Source: Oleispira sp963933055 (GTDB lineage: Bacteria; Pseudomonadota; Gammaproteobacteria; Pseudomonadales; Oceanobacteraceae). Taken from it: DNA of 26,986 nt. Location: contig CAWVSY010000050.1 in NCBI GenBank assembly GCA_963933055.1, positions 1 through 26,986 on the forward strand, written 5' to 3'. Positions 7,142 through 15,099 of this stretch are shown here, in pieces. The notes below the pieces were generated by a model. The model made no database searches. It was not told the DNA's origin and saw only the letters and a list, made by a program, of their open reading frames with translations. Positions within the stretch are counted from its first letter, which is position 1; every line of letters starts with the position of its first letter. The translations under genes were made by a program, and so were the position numbers.

Positions 7142-7882
7142 ATGCTTCTAAAATTCTTAATCATTATGTTCAGTCTTAGTGCCACGTCATCGGCATGGTC
7201 ACTCGAGAGAATCACGGTGGCCTTTGGTGATGCGCTCGCCCCTTGGGTTATGCCCGATACTCACAACGGTATTATTCTTGATATTCTAACAGAGGCCTTA
7301 GAACCAGTAGGATATGAAATTGAACCCATTTATTATCCTTATTTACGCAGAATCACAGAATATAAGAATGGGTTTGTAGATGTTGCGTGCGACATGAACG
7401 CCAATACGATCAAAGATCAAAATTTAAGGGGTTTCTTGTCTGACGATGCCTATGCTTATGAAAACTTTGCTTTCACGCTTAAAGAAAAAGGCTATCAATT
7501 TAAACATCTCAACGAATTAGGCAATTTATCCCTTTTGTCATGGCAGGGAGCTATTTCTCACTTAGGTGATGAATATGCTGAAATGGCTAAGAACAACCCT
7601 TTTTATTTTGAAACTGACCGCCAAGAATCACAAATACAAATGTTGTTTCTAAAACGAGTTGATGTCGTTCAGCTCGATAAACAAATTTTTAGTTACTTTC
7701 GTTCCAAAGTTGGCCAAAAAGGGGTTATAGATACGACGGTAGAAGTTGATAGCTTTGCGTTATTTGGCAAAAGTCCTAATGGATTTTTGTTTCGTGATGA
7801 AAAAATTAGAGATGAGTTTAATCGCCAACTTAAGCGTTTAAAAGATAGCGGTCGTTATGAGGCAATCTTGAACCGCTACTAG
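7142..7882 (+). CDS. Periplasmic solute-binding protein, family 3 (orphan)
   Basis: A secreted binding protein related to the amino-acid/polar-solute family (PF00497, SBP_bac_3), about 246 residues. The signal peptide (LLKFLIIMFSLSATSSAWS) is followed by ERITVAFGDALAPWVMPDTHNGIILDILTEALEP, the usual first strand-helix unit, and ends KRLKDSGRYEAILNRY, a typical terminal helix. Start choice: the ATG at 7142 has GAGG at 7132-7135 six bases upstream. The in-frame ATGs at 7118 and 7130 lack a binding site and would add up to eight residues. No permease or ATPase gene is nearby, so it may serve a distant transporter or act as a sensor input. Ligand unknown. Confidence 0.8.
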   Translation: MLLKFLIIMFSLSATSSAWSLERITVAFGDALAPWVMPDTHNGIILDILTEALEPVGYEIEPIYYPYLRRITEYKNGFVDVACDMNANTIKDQNLRGFLSDDAYAYENFAFTLKEKGYQFKHLNELGNLSLLSWQGAISHLGDEYAEMAKNNPFYFETDRQESQIQMLFLKRVDVVQLDKQIFSYFRSKVGQKGVIDTTVEVDSFALFGKSPNGFLFRDEKIRDEFNRQLKRLKDSGRYEAILNRY

Positions 7883-7971
7883 CTGGCAACTGCTGTTCCC
7901 CTGTAACGTCAGCTAAGGTATTCTAACCGTCATATTTTTTAAATAGCCTCTCAGTTTCAAGCAGGTTTCCA

Positions 7972-9348
7972 ATGGCGAAGAAGAAAACAGCTTATGTCTG
8001 CACCGAATGTGGTGCTGATCATACTAAGTGGCAAGGCCAGTGTGCTGAGTGTGGCGAGTGGAATACGCTTACCGAATTTGTGGTGGCTAGCAGTGCAAAA
8101 GCCGCGACCCGCGATGTGAAGTTTGAAGGTTATGCTGGTACGGGTGAAGAAGCTGGTAAGGTGCATAAGCTTGCCGAGATTAATCTTGCTGAAGTGCCGC
8201 GTTTTACTTCGGGTATGCAGGAGTTCGATCGAGTATTGGGCGGTGGTTTAGTGCCTGGTTCGGCGATTTTGATTGGTGGTCATCCGGGGGCGGGTAAATC
8301 GACGCTATTATTACAAGTGATGTGTTATTTGGCGCAATCTATGCCAACGCTGTATATCACGGGTGAAGAAAGCTTACAGCAGGTTGCCCGTCGTGCGCAG
8401 CGTTTGGGCTTGCCAATGAATAACTTGCAGATGTTGTCGGAAACGAATGTAGAAGCGATTACTCGCGTTGCTCAAAAAGAGCAGCCAAGAGTGATTGTTA
8501 TCGATTCGATTCAGGTGATGAATATGGATGGGGTTGAGTCCTCTCCTGGCAGCGTAACTCAAGTGCGTGAATGCTCCGCTTACCTTACCCGTTTTGCTAA
8601 GCAAACCAATACGGTTCTGTTTCTGGTGGGCCACGTGACCAAAGACGGTAATCTTGCGGGGCCAAAAGTATTAGAACACATCATTGATGCGTCGTTAATG
8701 ATTGAAGGCGAAAGTGACAGCCGCTATCGCACCTTGCGTGGCATTAAAAACCGTTTTGGTGCAGTGAACGAACTGGGCGTTTTTGCCATGCTGGATGTCG
8801 GTCTTAAAGAAGTTAAGAATCCAAGCTCTATCTTTTTATCGCGCTCAGAAGAACCGTCGGCGGGCAGTTTGGTGATGGTGGTTTGGGAAGGTACTCGCCC
8901 ACTCTTGGTTGAAGTGCAAGCCTTGGTCGATGAGTCGAGTATGAACAACCCGCGCCGCGTTGCCGTAGGTTGGGATTTTAATCGTCTGCACATGCTGCTT
9001 GCGGTTTTGCACCGTCATGGTGGGTTGCACCTAGGCGATCAGGATGTGTTTATTAATATTGTGGGTGGGGTAAAAATCTCTGAAACCGCGGCCGATTTGG
9101 CGTTATTAATTGCCACGTTATCCAGTTTCCGTAATCAGGCATTACCCAGAGATCTTATTGTCTTTGGCGAGGTCGGCTTGTCGGGTGAAATTCGCCCTGT
9201 GCCGTCTGGCCAAGAGCGTTTAAGAGAAGCGGCTAAGCATGGTTTCACTCGTGCGATTGTTCCTAAAGGTAATATTCCCAAAGGTGGAATTCCTGGCATG
9301 CAGGTTATTGGAGTCGAAAAGATTAGCCAAGCTCTCGAAGCGATCTAA
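7972..9348 (+). CDS. radA: DNA repair protein RadA
   Basis: RadA (Sms), a RecA-like ATPase that promotes branch migration during recombinational repair. The 458-residue length is normal for the family. Visible parts are the N-terminal four-cysteine zinc motif (Cys10, Cys13, Cys24, Cys27), Walker A HPGAGKST (104-111), the RadA-specific KNRFG motif (259-263) and the Lon-protease-like C-terminal domain (about 330-458, with VFGEVGLSGEIRPV). It is transcribed alone, as far as can be seen, 89 bp after the binding-protein gene. Nothing about it is unusual. Confidence 0.97.
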   Translation: MAKKKTAYVCTECGADHTKWQGQCAECGEWNTLTEFVVASSAKAATRDVKFEGYAGTGEEAGKVHKLAEINLAEVPRFTSGMQEFDRVLGGGLVPGSAILIGGHPGAGKSTLLLQVMCYLAQSMPTLYITGEESLQQVARRAQRLGLPMNNLQMLSETNVEAITRVAQKEQPRVIVIDSIQVMNMDGVESSPGSVTQVRECSAYLTRFAKQTNTVLFLVGHVTKDGNLAGPKVLEHIIDASLMIEGESDSRYRTLRGIKNRFGAVNELGVFAMLDVGLKEVKNPSSIFLSRSEEPSAGSLVMVVWEGTRPLLVEVQALVDESSMNNPRRVAVGWDFNRLHMLLAVLHRHGGLHLGDQDVFINIVGGVKISETAADLALLIATLSSFRNQALPRDLIVFGEVGLSGEIRPVPSGQERLREAAKHGFTRAIVPKGNIPKGGIPGMQVIGVEKISQALEAI

Positions 9349-9374
9349 AAATGTAACGACTTACGCTTATTTTC

Positions 9375-9427
9375 GCCGTTAATTATTTCTTATTTTTCAC
9401 AGCAATAATTCTACGATAATTAACGGC
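9375..9427. repeat. Perfect 11-bp inverted repeat downstream of radA
   Basis: GCCGTTAATTA (9375-9385) and TAATTAACGGC (9417-9427) are perfect complements separated by 31 bases, starting 26 bp after the radA stop. There is no T-tract on the plus strand after the right arm, so it is not a canonical terminator. It could still stabilise or end the radA transcript, or mark the ends of a small element. Confidence 0.5.
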
Positions 9428-9457
9428 TAAAAAAATACTATTACGATCAAAAATCAT
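9383..9457 (-). CDS. Possible 24-residue small ORF with a strong ribosome binding site
   Basis: An AGGAGG sequence (9465-9470, minus strand) sits seven bases before an ATG at 9457. This opens a 24-codon frame, MIFDRNSIFLAVNYRRIIAV and four more residues. The stop lies in the left arm of the inverted repeat at 9375-9427. No family is recognised. The only strong point is the ribosome binding site, and it may be chance. Confidence 0.22.
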   Translation of the reverse strand: MIFDRNSIFLAVNYRRIIAVKNKK

Positions 9458-9584
9458 AACAAACCCTCCTGTACTTTAGTCTAGTACCTTGATCGGTTAA
9501 TTCATTTAATATTTCCGCAGCCTTCTCAATATCATTTTTCGTCCTACCTCTCCATCCCTTACCAGTAGGCACTTTGCGCGACAT
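9447..9584 (-). CDS. Possible 45-residue hypothetical ORF
   Basis: A minus-strand frame from the ATG at 9584 reads MSRKVPTGKGWRGRTKND, then IEKAAEILNELTDQG, and ends RRVCYDF. It is basic, with one predicted helix, and overlaps the start of the 24-codon frame. No Shine-Dalgarno sequence precedes the ATG, and it uses several rare AGA/AGG codons. Not recognised. It could be a remnant of a small accessory gene. The rest of the 404-bp gap between radA and the synthetase (9585-9752) is very AT-rich and holds no gene I can support. Confidence 0.25.
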   Translation of the reverse strand: MSRKVPTGKGWRGRTKNDIEKAAEILNELTDQGTRLKYRRVCYDF

Positions 9585-9752
9585 TTAATAATTTTTTTAT
9601 TTATTTATAAAAAATTAACGAGGAAAAATTGATCACTTTATTTTTAGAGCCTCTCTTCTCTTGCTCTGTTGTGCATAGTGTTGCTCGTTTCCTTGCTGTA
9701 ACATTGATTCCAATAAGCATAATAAAAGATACCGTTTACGTAGGAAAAAAAT

Positions 9753-11420
9753 ATGTCGGTTAATATTTATAATCAATACCTTGATCAAAACACGGCTAAT
9801 TATACAGCGCTATCACCGATCAGTTTTTTAGAACGAGCGGCGTTTGTTTATCCTCATAAATTAGCCACAGTGAATGGTGATGTGCGCCGTAATTGGGGTG
9901 AGGTTTATAGCCGTTGCCGCCAGATTGCCAGCGCACTTAATAAGCGCGGTTTTGGTACCGGCGATACCATTTCAATTATTGCGCCGAATATTAATGAACA
10001 TTTTGAAGCCCACTTTGCGATACCGATGAGTGGCGCCGTTTTAAATTCAATCAATACCCGCTTAGATGCTGAAACAATTGCATTTATTATGCAGCACGCT
10101 GAAACCAAAGTGCTGTTTGTTGATAAGGAGTTCAGCGCGGTTGTCGATAAGGCATTGCATATGGTGGCGCATAAGCCGCTAGTAATTGATATTGAAGATG
10201 ATAATTTTGAAGCTTCTGCTGGCATGCGCGCCATTGGTTCGATGACCTACGAGCAGTTATTAGCGGAAGGCGATGCCGAATACGAATACCCTCGTTTAGA
10301 AAATGAGTGGGATGCGATCACCTTAAATTATACGTCGGGCACGACAGGTGATCCAAAAGGTGTTGTTTATCATTATCGAGGGGCGTATTTAAATGCCATC
10401 AGTAATGTGATGTCGTGGAATATGGAAGATCATCCGACCTATCTTTGGACCTTGCCGATGTTTCATTGCAATGGTTGGTGCTTTCCTTGGTCTATCGCTG
10501 CAAAAGCTGGGGTGAGTATTAGTCTTCGCCACGTTGCCGTCGATGATATTTTCAATAGTATTCGTGAAAATAAGGTAACGCATTTCTGTGGCGCTCCCAT
10601 TGTATTAAATATGCTTAACGGTGCTGATGATGACATCAAGGCCGGTATTCACCATGAAGTGAAAGTAATGACGGCAGGTGCTCCACCACCAGCATCGGTT
10701 ATTCAGGGCATGGAAGATATGGGCATTAGAGTAACTCACGTTTATGGGCTAACAGAGACCTATGGCCCTTCTGTTGCTTGCGCTTGGAACGATGATTGGA
10801 ATGATCATAGCGAAGAGCAAAAATCTCACTTAAAAGCTCGCCAAGGCGTTAAGTCTCCGATGTTAGAAGGCTTAATGGTTGCCGACCCTGATACGCTTGA
10901 GCCAGTTGCTAAAGATGGTGTGACCGTGGGTGAGATTTTCATGCGCGGTAATTTGGTGATGAAAGGTTATTTGAAAAACCCTTCCACAACCGATGCGGCC
11001 TTTGAGGGTGGCTGGTTTCATTCTGGTGATCTTGCGGTATGGCATGCTGATGGTTATATCGAGATTAAAGATCGCTCAAAAGATGTGATCATTTCGGGTG
11101 GGGAAAACATTTCAAGTATTGAAGTAGAAGATGTTCTTTACCGTCATACAAAAGTGAATGAAGTCGCGATTGTCGCTCGCCCTGATGTTAAATGGGGTGA
11201 AACACCGTGTGCTTTTATTTCATTAAACGAAAGCTGTACCGCCGGTGTGGATATAACAGAAGAAGATATTATTCAGTTCTGCCGTGAAAACATGGCCTCT
11301 TTTAAAGTCCCTAAAACCGTTATATTTGGTGAGTTGCCTAAAACGTCTACAGGAAAAATTCAGAAATTTATTTTACGCGAAAAAGCGAGAGCGTTGAATG
11401 AAGTGGAGCTTGTAGGGTAA
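9753..11420 (+). CDS. Acyl-CoA synthetase (AMP-forming ligase)
   Basis: A member of the ANL superfamily (PF00501 plus PF13193) activating a carboxylic acid to its CoA thioester through an acyl-adenylate. The 555 residues carry the P-loop-like A3 motif YTSGTTGDPKG (193-203), the TLPMFHCNGWCFPW segment typical of the short/medium-chain branch related to AlkK and DmdB, VYGLTETYGP (A5), GWFHSGDLAV (A7), KDRSKDVIISGGENIS (A8) and the catalytic Lys535 in LPKTSTGKIQK (A10). The substrate may be a medium-chain fatty acid or methylmercaptopropionate; sequence alone does not decide. AGGA is found upstream of the ATG. It is followed by a hairpin and a strong terminator, so it is a single-gene unit. Confidence 0.9.
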   Translation: MSVNIYNQYLDQNTANYTALSPISFLERAAFVYPHKLATVNGDVRRNWGEVYSRCRQIASALNKRGFGTGDTISIIAPNINEHFEAHFAIPMSGAVLNSINTRLDAETIAFIMQHAETKVLFVDKEFSAVVDKALHMVAHKPLVIDIEDDNFEASAGMRAIGSMTYEQLLAEGDAEYEYPRLENEWDAITLNYTSGTTGDPKGVVYHYRGAYLNAISNVMSWNMEDHPTYLWTLPMFHCNGWCFPWSIAAKAGVSISLRHVAVDDIFNSIRENKVTHFCGAPIVLNMLNGADDDIKAGIHHEVKVMTAGAPPPASVIQGMEDMGIRVTHVYGLTETYGPSVACAWNDDWNDHSEEQKSHLKARQGVKSPMLEGLMVADPDTLEPVAKDGVTVGEIFMRGNLVMKGYLKNPSTTDAAFEGGWFHSGDLAVWHADGYIEIKDRSKDVIISGGENISSIEVEDVLYRHTKVNEVAIVARPDVKWGETPCAFISLNESCTAGVDITEEDIIQFCRENMASFKVPKTVIFGELPKTSTGKIQKFILREKARALNEVELVG

Positions 11421-11424
11421 TTTA

Positions 11425-11440
11425 CTCGCGCATTCGCGAG
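11425..11440. repeat. Small hairpin after the acyl-CoA synthetase gene
   Basis: CTCGCG (11425-11430) and CGCGAG (11435-11440) form a perfect stem around CATT, five bases after the stop codon. It lies just before the true terminator and may help protect the transcript end. Confidence 0.4.
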
Positions 11441-11462
11441 CGCTAACGATTGTCTACCTCTT

Positions 11463-11497
11463 GGCCAAATCGATTCTGTCGGTTTGGTCTTTTTTTT
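11463..11497 (+). terminator. Rho-independent terminator of the acyl-CoA synthetase gene
   Basis: A 10-bp stem, GGCCAAATCG (11463-11472) with CGGTTTGGTC (11480-11489) including two G-U pairs, has a 7-base loop and is followed by eight T (11490-11497). This is a textbook intrinsic terminator. It insulates the downstream sigma-54-like promoter. Confidence 0.88.
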
Positions 11498-11536
11498 GGT
11501 TAAAATTTAAAACAATCACGTTAGGAATGGAAGATA

Positions 11537-11550
11537 GGCACGATTGTTGC
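11537..11550 (+). promoter_or_regulatory. Sigma-54 (RpoN) type -24/-12 promoter
   Basis: The sequence is aGGCACG-attg-TTGCg. The -24 GG (11537-11538) and -12 GC (11549-11550) are separated by exactly 10 bases, and GGCACG and TTGC match the RpoN consensus (TGGCACG-N4-TTGCA) apart from the outer bases. Expected transcription start is near 11562, about 67 bp before the coding start at 11629. It lies between a terminator and a gene on the same strand, where a promoter is needed. Confidence 0.62.
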
Positions 11551-11628
11551 GAAAGCGTTGATATTGTCTGTTGATATTGAGCAGCGCCACCCACTGTTAG
11601 CTTAAATCCAACGAAGGAGACAGAGGCT

Positions 11629-11988
11629 ATGAATTACAGTAAAGCAATGATCGATCTGATTTCAGAAGCACGACGTCGTGCCGCAAGTGAAGATAAACCC
11701 AGTATAAAGTTAGCCAACCCTGATGTTCTTTTAGAGTTGAACAAAATTTATCACAACTCTAACGATACGGTGCTGAAAGCGATTATTAAAGAGACCTTTC
11801 ATCTTGCTGGAGAAGGCTGGCCAGATAAGCTAATAGAGCCGACTGAAGAAGAACAGCCGATTAAAGGCCCACGCTTTATTACTAAGGTTTATCGGGGTCA
11901 GACACAATTAATTGAAGTAGCCCCTGAAGGGTATGACGATAAGAAGACCAAGACTGAGCGTATTTATCGTGGTCGAGTGATTGCTTAG
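11629..11988 (+). CDS. Hypothetical protein, 119 residues
   Basis: I do not recognise this protein. It is soluble, without signal peptide or membrane segment, and mixed in charge. An N-terminal helical part (about 1-65: SKAMIDLISEARRRAASED, then LLELNKIYHNSNDTVLKAIIKETFHLAGE) precedes a beta-rich C-terminus (about 82-119: RFITKVYRGQTQLIEVAPEG, ending RIYRGRVIA). The C-terminal part repeats a VYRG/IYRG element. An AAGGAGA site precedes the ATG by about a dozen bases, with AGAGG closer in. It is a single gene between the terminator at 11463 and a convergent PilZ gene. A sigma-54-type promoter lies upstream, so nitrogen, motility or surface-related regulation is possible. It looks like a real conserved gene rather than a chance frame. 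Confidence 0.75.
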   Translation: MNYSKAMIDLISEARRRAASEDKPSIKLANPDVLLELNKIYHNSNDTVLKAIIKETFHLAGEGWPDKLIEPTEEEQPIKGPRFITKVYRGQTQLIEVAPEGYDDKKTKTERIYRGRVIA

Positions 11989-12025
11989 TAAGTATTCACT
12001 GTCATGCTGGCAGATTGACTCTCTG

Positions 12026-12105
12026 AATAATCCGCGCCATTGAAGTGCGGACTATTGAGTAAATGCTTTTTTGTAGTGCAATGCGCAATGTAGAAAAGCG
12101 CATTG
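12026..12105. terminator. Paired stem-loops between convergent genes
   Basis: Two inverted repeats lie between the unknown gene and the PilZ gene. AATAATCCGC (12026-12035) pairs with GCGGACTATT (12047-12056) with one mismatch, and CAATGCGC (12079-12086) pairs perfectly with GCGCATTG (12098-12105). A six-T run (12067-12072) sits between them. They probably act as terminators, one for each convergent transcript. Confidence 0.5.
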
Positions 12106-12115
12106 TAGAAAAACG

Positions 12116-12520
12116 CTAAGACGATGTTTTTATTAACTCATTCAGTTCTCTTTCTACCTCGGTATTGTCGGCAAGGTTTAATTCAAGCAACCGCCGCAAA
12201 CTTGTTAGGGTATCAATCGACATCTTTTCAGCACGAAAGCCAGCATGCTGGCCTTCTACATGAATGAGTGTGCATGGCATTTCGATGATGACATCTTCAG
12301 ATAGAATAAGCTCTACTTCAAAAGGTGTGCCTACGACGACTGGAAAGCCTTCAGGGACTTCCAGTAGCATTCCTAGCATAGATATATCAATGCATTGCGC
12401 TTCCCAGCTAGAAGCTGCTACGCCGTCAATGTCATCACTGATCACCTGAACCGCATCAACAAAGTTGATGCGCCGAAAGCGCCTATGCTCTTGATCACTA
12501 CCAAGGGTTCGGTCAGACAT
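12116..12520 (-). CDS. PilZ-domain cyclic-di-GMP-binding protein
   Basis: A single-domain PilZ protein (PF07238), 134 residues. Both c-di-GMP contact motifs are present: RRFRR (RxxxR, Arg13-Arg17) and DISMLG (DxSxxG, Asp45-Gly50), followed by the beta-barrel segments VGTPFEVELILSED and MPCTLIHVEGQHAGFRAEKM. A C-terminal helix (LTSLRRLLELNLAD) follows and there is no further domain. Such proteins relay c-di-GMP levels to motility, adhesion or exopolysaccharide machinery, but the partner cannot be read from the context. The ATG at 12520 is preceded by GGGGAG with seven bases of spacing. Confidence 0.88.
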   Translation of the reverse strand: MSDRTLGSDQEHRRFRRINFVDAVQVISDDIDGVAASSWEAQCIDISMLGMLLEVPEGFPVVVGTPFEVELILSEDVIIEMPCTLIHVEGQHAGFRAEKMSIDTLTSLRRLLELNLADNTEVERELNELIKTSS

Positions 12521-12607
12521 TCAGTTGCTCCCCATTCATTTTTACTAAAATTAAATATACCTAGATTAAGTCTAGCTAAATAATTGAAAAATGCTGGTAT
12601 TTAATGG

Positions 12608-13390
12608 CTAGTGATCGGCTGCGTTTTGTAAAGCAGGAGGCATTTCTCCTAATTCCCACTTTTCATAGATAGCTTGCATGGTGCCCGCTTTGACCATTGC
12701 TTCTACTTCTTCGTTATAAATTTCAATTAATACTTTAGAAACCGAATTATCTGCAAACGCTACGTAGACATCCGTTCCTTCTGGCATTTCTTTCATCTGA
12801 TAGTTTGCAAGAGATAAATTATTGCTGCTCAGTGTGCTGGCAATTTCATCCCATTCTTCAATGATGTAATCAAGCTTGCCAGCATTTAGTAATTCAAGAC
12901 CTTGCTGCACTGTGCGATATTCACGTAAGGTAAAATCTATCTCAGATTCGTTAATTAAATCATAATCTTTCAGCCAGCCAATACGCTTACCTGTTAGCGA
13001 GCCGAGCCCTTCAAAAGGTGTAGAAGGATTTTTAGACAGTACCGATAAGTATTCAACATCGATTGGGTATTTCGGGAAAAGCAGTGGTTCTTCTGAATCA
13101 AGGTATTCGCCCACAATGGCATTATAAATTTGATACTTCGTCACCATTTTCAGCGCTCTATTCCAAGATACGCTTGACGGTTTTAGCTTTATATCTTGAT
13201 TCGCATAAATCGACTGCAATACATCCCAATAAAGGCCTGTACCATCAGCATTGGTATAGTCTTCCCACACTGGCGCAACGATGTTAATGCTTTTGATTTG
13301 ATTGCGTTTGAATTTGAATTCTTGTTCTTCTTCAGCGTATGCGCTGAAAGAGATAAAAAACGTCATTACCAAAAAAACCATTCTATTCAT
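12608..13390 (-). CDS. Periplasmic solute-binding protein, family 3 (paralog A)
   Basis: A 260-residue exported binding protein with a signal peptide (VFLVMTFFISFSAYA, cleavage after about residue 19). A family-3 fold follows (INIVAPVWEDYTNADGTGLY, KRIGWLKDYD, LELLNAGKLDYIIEEWDE, and a terminal helix ending MQAIYEKWELGEMPP). It is closely similar, by eye around 70%, to the protein at 15100-15876. The two lie on the same strand on either side of an amine oxidase gene on the other strand. No permease or ATPase is linked. A GAGAG ribosome binding site precedes the ATG. It probably binds an amine or amino acid, or acts as a sensor. Confidence 0.82.
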   Translation of the reverse strand: MNRMVFLVMTFFISFSAYAEEEQEFKFKRNQIKSINIVAPVWEDYTNADGTGLYWDVLQSIYANQDIKLKPSSVSWNRALKMVTKYQIYNAIVGEYLDSEEPLLFPKYPIDVEYLSVLSKNPSTPFEGLGSLTGKRIGWLKDYDLINESEIDFTLREYRTVQQGLELLNAGKLDYIIEEWDEIASTLSSNNLSLANYQMKEMPEGTDVYVAFADNSVSKVLIEIYNEEVEAMVKAGTMQAIYEKWELGEMPPALQNAADH

Positions 13391-13437
13391 GCTGCTCTCG
13401 CCCCACTTTTTAATACTTACTCGTTATGTCACGCGCT

Positions 13438-13466
13438 TGTTTACGGCAATCCAAAGCTAATGTCAA
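13438..13466 (-). promoter_or_regulatory. Candidate sigma-70 promoter for binding-protein paralog A
   Basis: On the minus strand a perfect -35 TTGACA (13461-13466) and a weaker -10 TAAACA (13438-13443) are separated by 17 bases, in the divergent region upstream of the coding start at 13390. The -35 lies within a near-palindrome (GTCAATTTTGAC, 13462-13473). Confidence 0.42.
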
Positions 13467-13558
13467 TTTTGACTGTAAGTATTTGTGAACAAAAGCGACT
13501 TTAAAATATCATCACTCACTTTGTATTGCGGCTACATAGAAATGAATACCAGCAACCT

Positions 13559-13582
13559 GTCATTAATGACTTGCGTCGCAAG
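13559..13582. promoter_or_regulatory. Two abutting palindromes upstream of the amine oxidase gene
   Basis: GTCATTAATGAC (13559-13570) is a perfect 12-base palindrome. CTTGCGTCGCAAG (13570-13582) is a perfect 13-base palindrome with a one-base centre, sharing one base with the first. They end 47 bp before the amine oxidase start, in the divergent promoter region, so they look like operator sites for one or two dimeric regulators. Confidence 0.5.
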
Positions 13583-13629
13583 AACGATTCTCATAAAGTG
13601 GCCGAAAATAACTCGTGTAAGAAGATAGT

Positions 13630-15042
13630 ATGATTAAAACAGTTAAAAAAATGACATTAGCAGCCACCCTAGCGCTGCCATTCTTTAGCCTTTCTAATAG
13701 TGTATTGGCTGATGACATCATTGTTGTTGGTGCTGGCCTAGCGGGCTTAACCACGGCGTATGAACTTGAACAAAAAGGCCATGATGTCACGGTTCTTGAA
13801 GCAAGCTCTCGTATTGGTGGGCGCATGTACACACTGTACGATAAGTTTGAGCAAGGCCAATTTGCCGAAGCGGGCGGCGAATTGCTTGATGCTGCGCACG
13901 TGCATAAAAACGTACATGCGTATATTGAGAAGTTTGGTTTACAGCTTGAAGAAGTAGGCTATGACCACGTTGATGAAGGCGCTTACTTTTTAGATGGTAA
14001 GCTAATTCCTTACGACCAACTTAAGAGTGTTATGGGTCGTAAAGTTAACCGTGAGTACGATCGTTTCTGGGATGAATTAGAAGCATTAGGCGAGCAAGTT
14101 CATAATCCGAAAAAGCCTCATAAAAGCGCCAATGCAGCATACCTTGATTCAATGTCTGTGGCCGATTGGTTAGATAGCCTTCAATTGAATCCTTATGCTC
14201 GTACCTTGGCGGATCAATATATCACTGGCGAATACGACTCCCCTGAAGCACTTTCTGCCTTGTTCTTAGCACAGCAAGTTAAAACGTATGCTGATATTGA
14301 AGATGACGACGTTGAAATTTTCCGTATTAGCGGTGGTAATAGTCTTTTACCAAAAGCATTTGCTGAAAATATTAAAGGTAGCATCAAGTTAAATACGCCA
14401 GTGACTGACATTAAGCAAACGGCTAAAGGCGTGCGTATTATTGCCAATGGCGATGTATTTAAAGCCGATTACGCAGTAGTCACTACGTCGCTACCTGCGA
14501 TGCGTAACATCAACTTTATACCTGAGCTGCCTTCAAGAAAAGCAAAAGCAACTCAAGAACTTAACTATGGTTCACATACAAAAGTGATGATGCAATACAG
14601 CAAGCGCTTTTGGTTGGATCGCAATCTAGGGGGCGATACAGCTTCTGAATTACCCATTGGCTGGACATGGGAAGCAACGGATCAGCAGGCTGGCAGCACA
14701 GGGATTCTAATTGCTTATACTTCAGGTAAGCACGCTGATGTTAGACGCTTTGCAACGGAAGCCGCATTGATCAAGAAAATGCGTTCTCAGATAGAAAAAA
14801 TGTATCCTGGATCTAAGCAAATGTTTATTAAAGCAGAAGTGCAATCTTGGAATCGTGAAACTTGGACTCAAGGTGGTTACACCGCTTATGGTCCAGGACA
14901 AGTTACTCAGTTTTGGGGAGCGTTCAAGAAGCCATTTGGTAAGATTTATTTTGCCGGTGAACATACCGACAACCTATACCCTGGCTACTTAGAAGGTGCT
15001 GTACGAAGTGGTAAGCGTGTCGCTCGCCAGATTGGTATGTAG
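13630..15042 (+). CDS. Exported FAD-dependent amine oxidase
   Basis: A flavin amine oxidase (PF01593; monoamine/polyamine oxidase or L-amino-acid oxidase type), 470 residues. An N-terminal signal peptide (about 1-28, ending NSVLA) is followed at once by the FAD dinucleotide motif VVGAGLAG (G34, G36, G39), then EASSRIGGRMYT and GGELLD. The C-terminal flavin-contacting segment is IYFAGEHTDNLYPGYLEGAVRSGKRVA. These enzymes oxidise amines to aldehyde or imine with release of peroxide and ammonia. The signal has lysines (KK) where a Tat signal would need RR, which is odd for an FAD enzyme working in the periplasm. It is flanked on both sides by paralogous binding proteins. Substrate unknown. Confidence 0.87.
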   Translation: MIKTVKKMTLAATLALPFFSLSNSVLADDIIVVGAGLAGLTTAYELEQKGHDVTVLEASSRIGGRMYTLYDKFEQGQFAEAGGELLDAAHVHKNVHAYIEKFGLQLEEVGYDHVDEGAYFLDGKLIPYDQLKSVMGRKVNREYDRFWDELEALGEQVHNPKKPHKSANAAYLDSMSVADWLDSLQLNPYARTLADQYITGEYDSPEALSALFLAQQVKTYADIEDDDVEIFRISGGNSLLPKAFAENIKGSIKLNTPVTDIKQTAKGVRIIANGDVFKADYAVVTTSLPAMRNINFIPELPSRKAKATQELNYGSHTKVMMQYSKRFWLDRNLGGDTASELPIGWTWEATDQQAGSTGILIAYTSGKHADVRRFATEAALIKKMRSQIEKMYPGSKQMFIKAEVQSWNRETWTQGGYTAYGPGQVTQFWGAFKKPFGKIYFAGEHTDNLYPGYLEGAVRSGKRVARQIGM

Positions 15043-15049
15043 CTTTATT

Positions 15050-15081
15050 TATCAGAGACTTACAAAGGTAAGTCTCTGATA
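15050..15081. terminator. Perfect 14-bp hairpin shared by convergent genes
   Basis: TATCAGAGACTTAC (15050-15063) and GTAAGTCTCTGATA (15068-15081) pair perfectly around an AAAG loop, between the amine oxidase stop (15042) and the end of the convergent binding-protein gene (15100). There is no long T-tract on either side, but position and strength suggest a bidirectional terminator. Confidence 0.68.
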
Positions 15082-15099
15082 TACGCTAAAGGTTTTTAA

